Below, in pieces: positions 61,401-64,000 of a DNA stretch of 64,000 bases. The stretch's first letter is position 1, and every line of letters begins with the position of its first letter. This stretch comes from Ulota crispa (lineage: Eukaryota; Streptophyta; Bryopsida; Orthotrichales; Orthotrichaceae). The DNA lies in assembly GCA_963920765.1 (NCBI GenBank), contig OY987244.1, positions 33,735,678 to 33,799,677 on the forward strand. Reading direction: 5' to 3'. The position numbers were made by a program, and so were the translations under genes. Below the pieces are notes generated by a model that did not search any database, had not been told where the DNA came from, and saw only the letters and a program-made list of their open reading frames with translations.

Positions 61401-61560
61401 CGTACTCAGCAAGATCCCCAAGCTGGCGAACAATGCCAATCAGCCCTGCCACAGCCACACCCTCGAGCAAACCCTCGGGGTCATCGCGAGCAGCTGAGCG
61501 AAACAACTCCGGGTTGGCCAACCTGTGCTCGCACCGCACCTCGTACCTTACCAAAGGCAT
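55438..61560 (-). CDS. SCAR: SCAR/WAVE family actin nucleation-promoting protein, full length
   Basis: Subunit of the WAVE regulatory complex, which switches on Arp2/3 for branched actin at the cell cortex. Ten exons: 61560-61406, 60765-60602, 60430-60307, 60125-59993, 59744-59683, 59469-57678, 57475-56267, 56051-55962, 55817-55704 and 55494-55438. All phases close at 1299 residues. N-terminal SCAR homology domain (about 1-190): [73 protein letters not shown]; then a basic [16 protein letters not shown]. The long disordered middle has six 39-residue repeats, Ser/Pro-rich SPxSP motifs and an acidic Glu/Gln block ([15 protein letters not shown]). The C terminus has the actin-binding WH2-like [13 protein letters not shown], the Arp2/3-binding [15 protein letters not shown] and the acidic tail [10 protein letters not shown] with the family's Trp. 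The plant-type ends make the identification secure. Splice sites for exon 9 (acceptor ATGCAG at 55818) were chosen by phase and homology. Confidence 0.96.
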
Positions 61561-61719
61561 GGCTGATCCGCTTCCCGGGGCCCTCTGTTTCAAGTTTCTT
61601 CATACAGTCTCTCAGTCCTGTGCAGAACTGCGCCTCGTCTTGCAAGCAAGGGAGAGGAGAGGGGCAGAAGCAGGGAAGAAACAGAGGGTATATAAAAAGA
61701 GGGGAGAAAAAAGGAAAAA
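58163..61719. repeat. Segmental duplication, copy B (parent)
   Basis: Partner of 51143-54697. It spans from about 130-160 bp upstream of the SCAR ATG to inside exon 6. This copy continues in frame into the rest of the gene and so is the parental one. Confidence 0.95.
58431..59132 (-). repeat. Six 117-bp coding tandem repeats (copy B)
   Basis: Same array as at 51411-52112, offset by 7020, within SCAR exon 6. I saw no differences between the two arrays. Confidence 0.95.
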
Positions 61720-61990
61720 TGGACGAAAGAAAGAATATGAGAGAGGAGAGGGGAGTACGAGGGCAGTGGAGACTGGAGAGGTTCTCGTCACCCCTCAGGC
61801 TCATCGAAATCGTGGTCGGGTTTTTGGTCTGGACTAGATGTGCCCCCCGTGAGCTTGGCCTTATTGTGTTTTCCAGCCCCTTCCCTGCTACCCAGCGTTC
61901 TCTAAATTGGGTAAATTTAGCAGGTTTGCTAACAAATTTTTCTTGTAGCTATAAAAAAAAAAAAAATGTAAACTTTTCAGTGTAAAATCT
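61561..61990 (-). promoter_or_regulatory. Leader and proximal promoter of the full SCAR gene
   Basis: A TATATAAAAA/TTTTTATATA motif lies at about 61689-61698, roughly 130 bp upstream of the ATG, in a purine-rich stretch on the + strand (pyrimidine-rich in the gene's sense). It could be a TATA box with a leader of about 100 bases. The truncated copy has TATAAAAA here instead, lacking one TA. Confidence 0.4.
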
Positions 61991-63548
61991 TAAAAAAATA
62001 GTTTTTTAGCAGTATTTTTAATCAGTAAAAATCATATTTGGGATCATTGCTGCCACCCGTCCTCTTCCGCACCTAAGTTAAGGTAGAGCCGCCCATACCT
62101 AATCATTTAAGTTCCCATAGGACAGCACATTAGAGCAATAATGCAGCGCAAATTTTTCTTTGGTATCTTCATACAAAACATTGTGACGCAATTTTTTTCA
62201 AAATTTTTCATGTAAAATTGAGTTTTATACAAATTTTGAATTGCATAAAGTATTTGGAAACCATACCCAATCACTAAACTCTCCTAATCCCAATTATAGC
62301 CAAAACACTTCTTGCTCACTACTTCCTACCTTCTTTTGAGACACATGTCATGACTTCATTTGTCTTAATCTTAAAAAGGGAAAAAAATTGCATTCCAAGG
62401 CTTAGAAATAGGTTGGTTGGACCCAAAACACCCTAGTGGTTGGGAATAGAACCCCTATTGGGAATGGGTGTCTCTACCTTAGGCCTCCTTAGTTTTATTT
62501 AACATTTGCATTGCCCAAATTCTAGGTGAGGCTCTGCAGCATTTGCAGCATTATTATTAAGGTAACCTTACCTATACTTGAGCGTTTAAGGGTATAGGAT
62601 ACTTCAAGGTCTTGGAAAATTCAAGAAAATAATTTGTAGGGTTAGCCTTTCAACAAGCTATTTTGTAATGTAATTTTTGTGGAAAAAGGGATTGTAAAGT
62701 ATTTTATATTAAAGGGCAAAGTTGCAATTCATAAGGTCCCTATTAGCAACTCTAAACTACCCTTGAACTTGGATGTGTTCTCATACATGTACTTGACGGT
62801 CCCAATCTCGACCCTCCCAAACTAACTCCTAAGCTGATGTGACAAGATTTTCTTGTGCAAGTGACAATCACTACTTTGATTTGGATTTAAGAGTGTGTGA
62901 ACAACACCCCAAATGTAGAGTGCAATATTAGGGATCGCTGAGGTGTGGGGTAGGTTACCTTATTGGGCACCACGTTGTGGTGAGGAGTCTCTTCCACTCA
63001 ATTTTAACTTGTCATGTTGCTCACCATTATCTTTGTATGTGCTTTTGGATTGTTCATTGTTTGTGTGTATGAATATGAATGCAAGACGTGAAGTTCAAGG
63101 AAAAATTTAGGGTTTTGCAACAAAGTGGCATTAAGTGCTTTTGATTGTTGGGAGTTAAAATTGCAATAAGTTCAAGTTGCGCTTGCTGGGTATAACAAAA
63201 AAAAAAAAAAAAAAAAATGTTTTTGAATTTATATAATAATTAATTATAGTGTATTTTCTTTTTTGGGTATGAATGTGGTTCCAAGGCTTGAAGAGTTAGC
63301 AATATTTTGGTTTGGCAATAGGGGGTAAACATGAGTTTTGTCCTTCTAGACATGTCCACGTTATATTTCATTATGTATATTACGGTTTCAATCTGGCAAT
63401 GACGAGCTTTTAGAGATTTTGGTTTGAAGCCTCAAGGTCTTAGTTACATGTAGGTTTAGATACTGAAAAGATATGAGATTTGTGTAGTAAAAAGTATTTT
63501 TGTTATTTATCGTATTAAGTGATAGAACCTGATAGTTAAGATTTCATC
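61991..63548. other. AT-rich intergenic DNA with dispersed repeats
   Basis: No gene recognised. Contains a run of 21 A (63197-63217) and the second copy of the dispersed repeat listed at 33050. Confidence 0.45.
62560..62712 (+). repeat. Dispersed repeat, copy 2 (pair with 33050-33185)
   Basis: Carries the same ordered blocks as 33050-33185 (GAGCGTTTAAGGGT, GGGTTAGCCTTTCAA, TTTTTGTGGAAAAA, TTTATATTAAAGG) with small indels. Confidence 0.5.
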
Positions 63549-64000
63549 TTAATCTCTAAGCGCCCAATCGACCATTTTTTGGTTGCTGCTTGTCTTTTTC
63601 AGGCTGCCCAAGACAAAAAAGCTTTTGTCAACAAAATTTTTTTTTTGTAATAGAAAATCAAGTCTACTTTTTAGCTAAACTTGATTACTTGAATCATGTC
63701 AATCCAAATTAAACTCCACCAAGGAGATTTTTCAAAAACAAACACCTCAAAACTTGCTAGTGTTATAAATTTTACTATTTTGGGAAATTAATGATGTTCT
63801 CTTTTTTCAAAAGATTTCATTTTTGAAATTTATGATAGAATGTCTAATTTTAACCAATCATACCAAATTCAAAATGTATAAGTAAAATTTGTAATTTTAG
63901 TGAATATTAAATGGAGAATGCTTCTAAATTCATTACACAAAAATTCAAAACTTTTTTTGAGTGTTTTACAATATGGATAATTACTAAACATTATGATTCT
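63549..64000 (+). mobile_element. TTAA-type family B, copy 3 (cut by window end)
   Basis: Starts TTAATCTCTAAGCGCCCAAT and follows family B copy 2 (21998 onward) to the end of the window, including GACCATTTTTTGGTTGCTGC and the segment on Cys-less non-coding DNA ending near ATTACTAAACAT. The right terminus lies beyond 64000. Confidence 0.65.

Overview
This is nuclear DNA of a green land plant. It has GT-AG introns, a plastid-targeted EF-G, a plant-type SCAR/WAVE protein, beta-ureidopropionase and quinolinate phosphoribosyltransferase of plant type, a plant GON4-like regulator and an intronless type I MADS-box gene. GC-richer gene islands sit in very AT-rich, transposon-packed DNA. A seed-free plant (moss, liverwort, lycophyte or similar) is my guess, with low confidence; nothing in the window fixes the species.

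Layout. 0.3-0.9 kb: three exons of an unrecognised gene (-). 3.5-6.5 kb: quinolinate phosphoribosyltransferase (-), head to head with beta-ureidopropionase PYD3 (+, 7.6-10.4 kb). 10.9-14.5 kb: nested transposons, including an 871-bp near-perfect palindrome. 16.4-20.4 kb: plastid EF-G (+), followed at once by a roughly 450-bp pyrimidine-only-plus-G microsatellite. 21.1-25.0 kb: a three-level transposon nest. 27.4-31.7 kb: GON4-like gene (-). 33.9-34.9 kb: another transposon. 36.5-37.8 kb: type I MADS-box gene (-). 39.2-47.3 kb: a deep nest of at least seven elements from several DNA-transposon classes. 51.0-61.6 kb: a complete SCAR/WAVE gene (-, 55.4-61.6 kb) and, downstream of it, an apparently identical 3.5-kb copy of its 5' half (51.0-54.7 kb) that lacks the Arp2/3-activating C terminus. 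63.5-64.0 kb: the start of another transposon copy.

The most unusual content is (1) an abundant family of transposons flanked by TTAA (or TTAG/TCAA) with termini like CCCCTAAAtgCCCAAGG, for which several filled and empty sites can be compared within this one window, pointing to piggyBac-like transposition; and (2) the partial SCAR duplication, predicted to make a SCAR protein that could join the WAVE complex but not activate Arp2/3.

The genes are unrelated housekeeping and regulatory loci and do not form a pathway cluster. Exon boundaries were set by reading frame, splice-site consensus and remembered family architecture; for QPT, PYD3, EF-G and SCAR the phases close exactly. All comparisons were made by eye, without alignment software.
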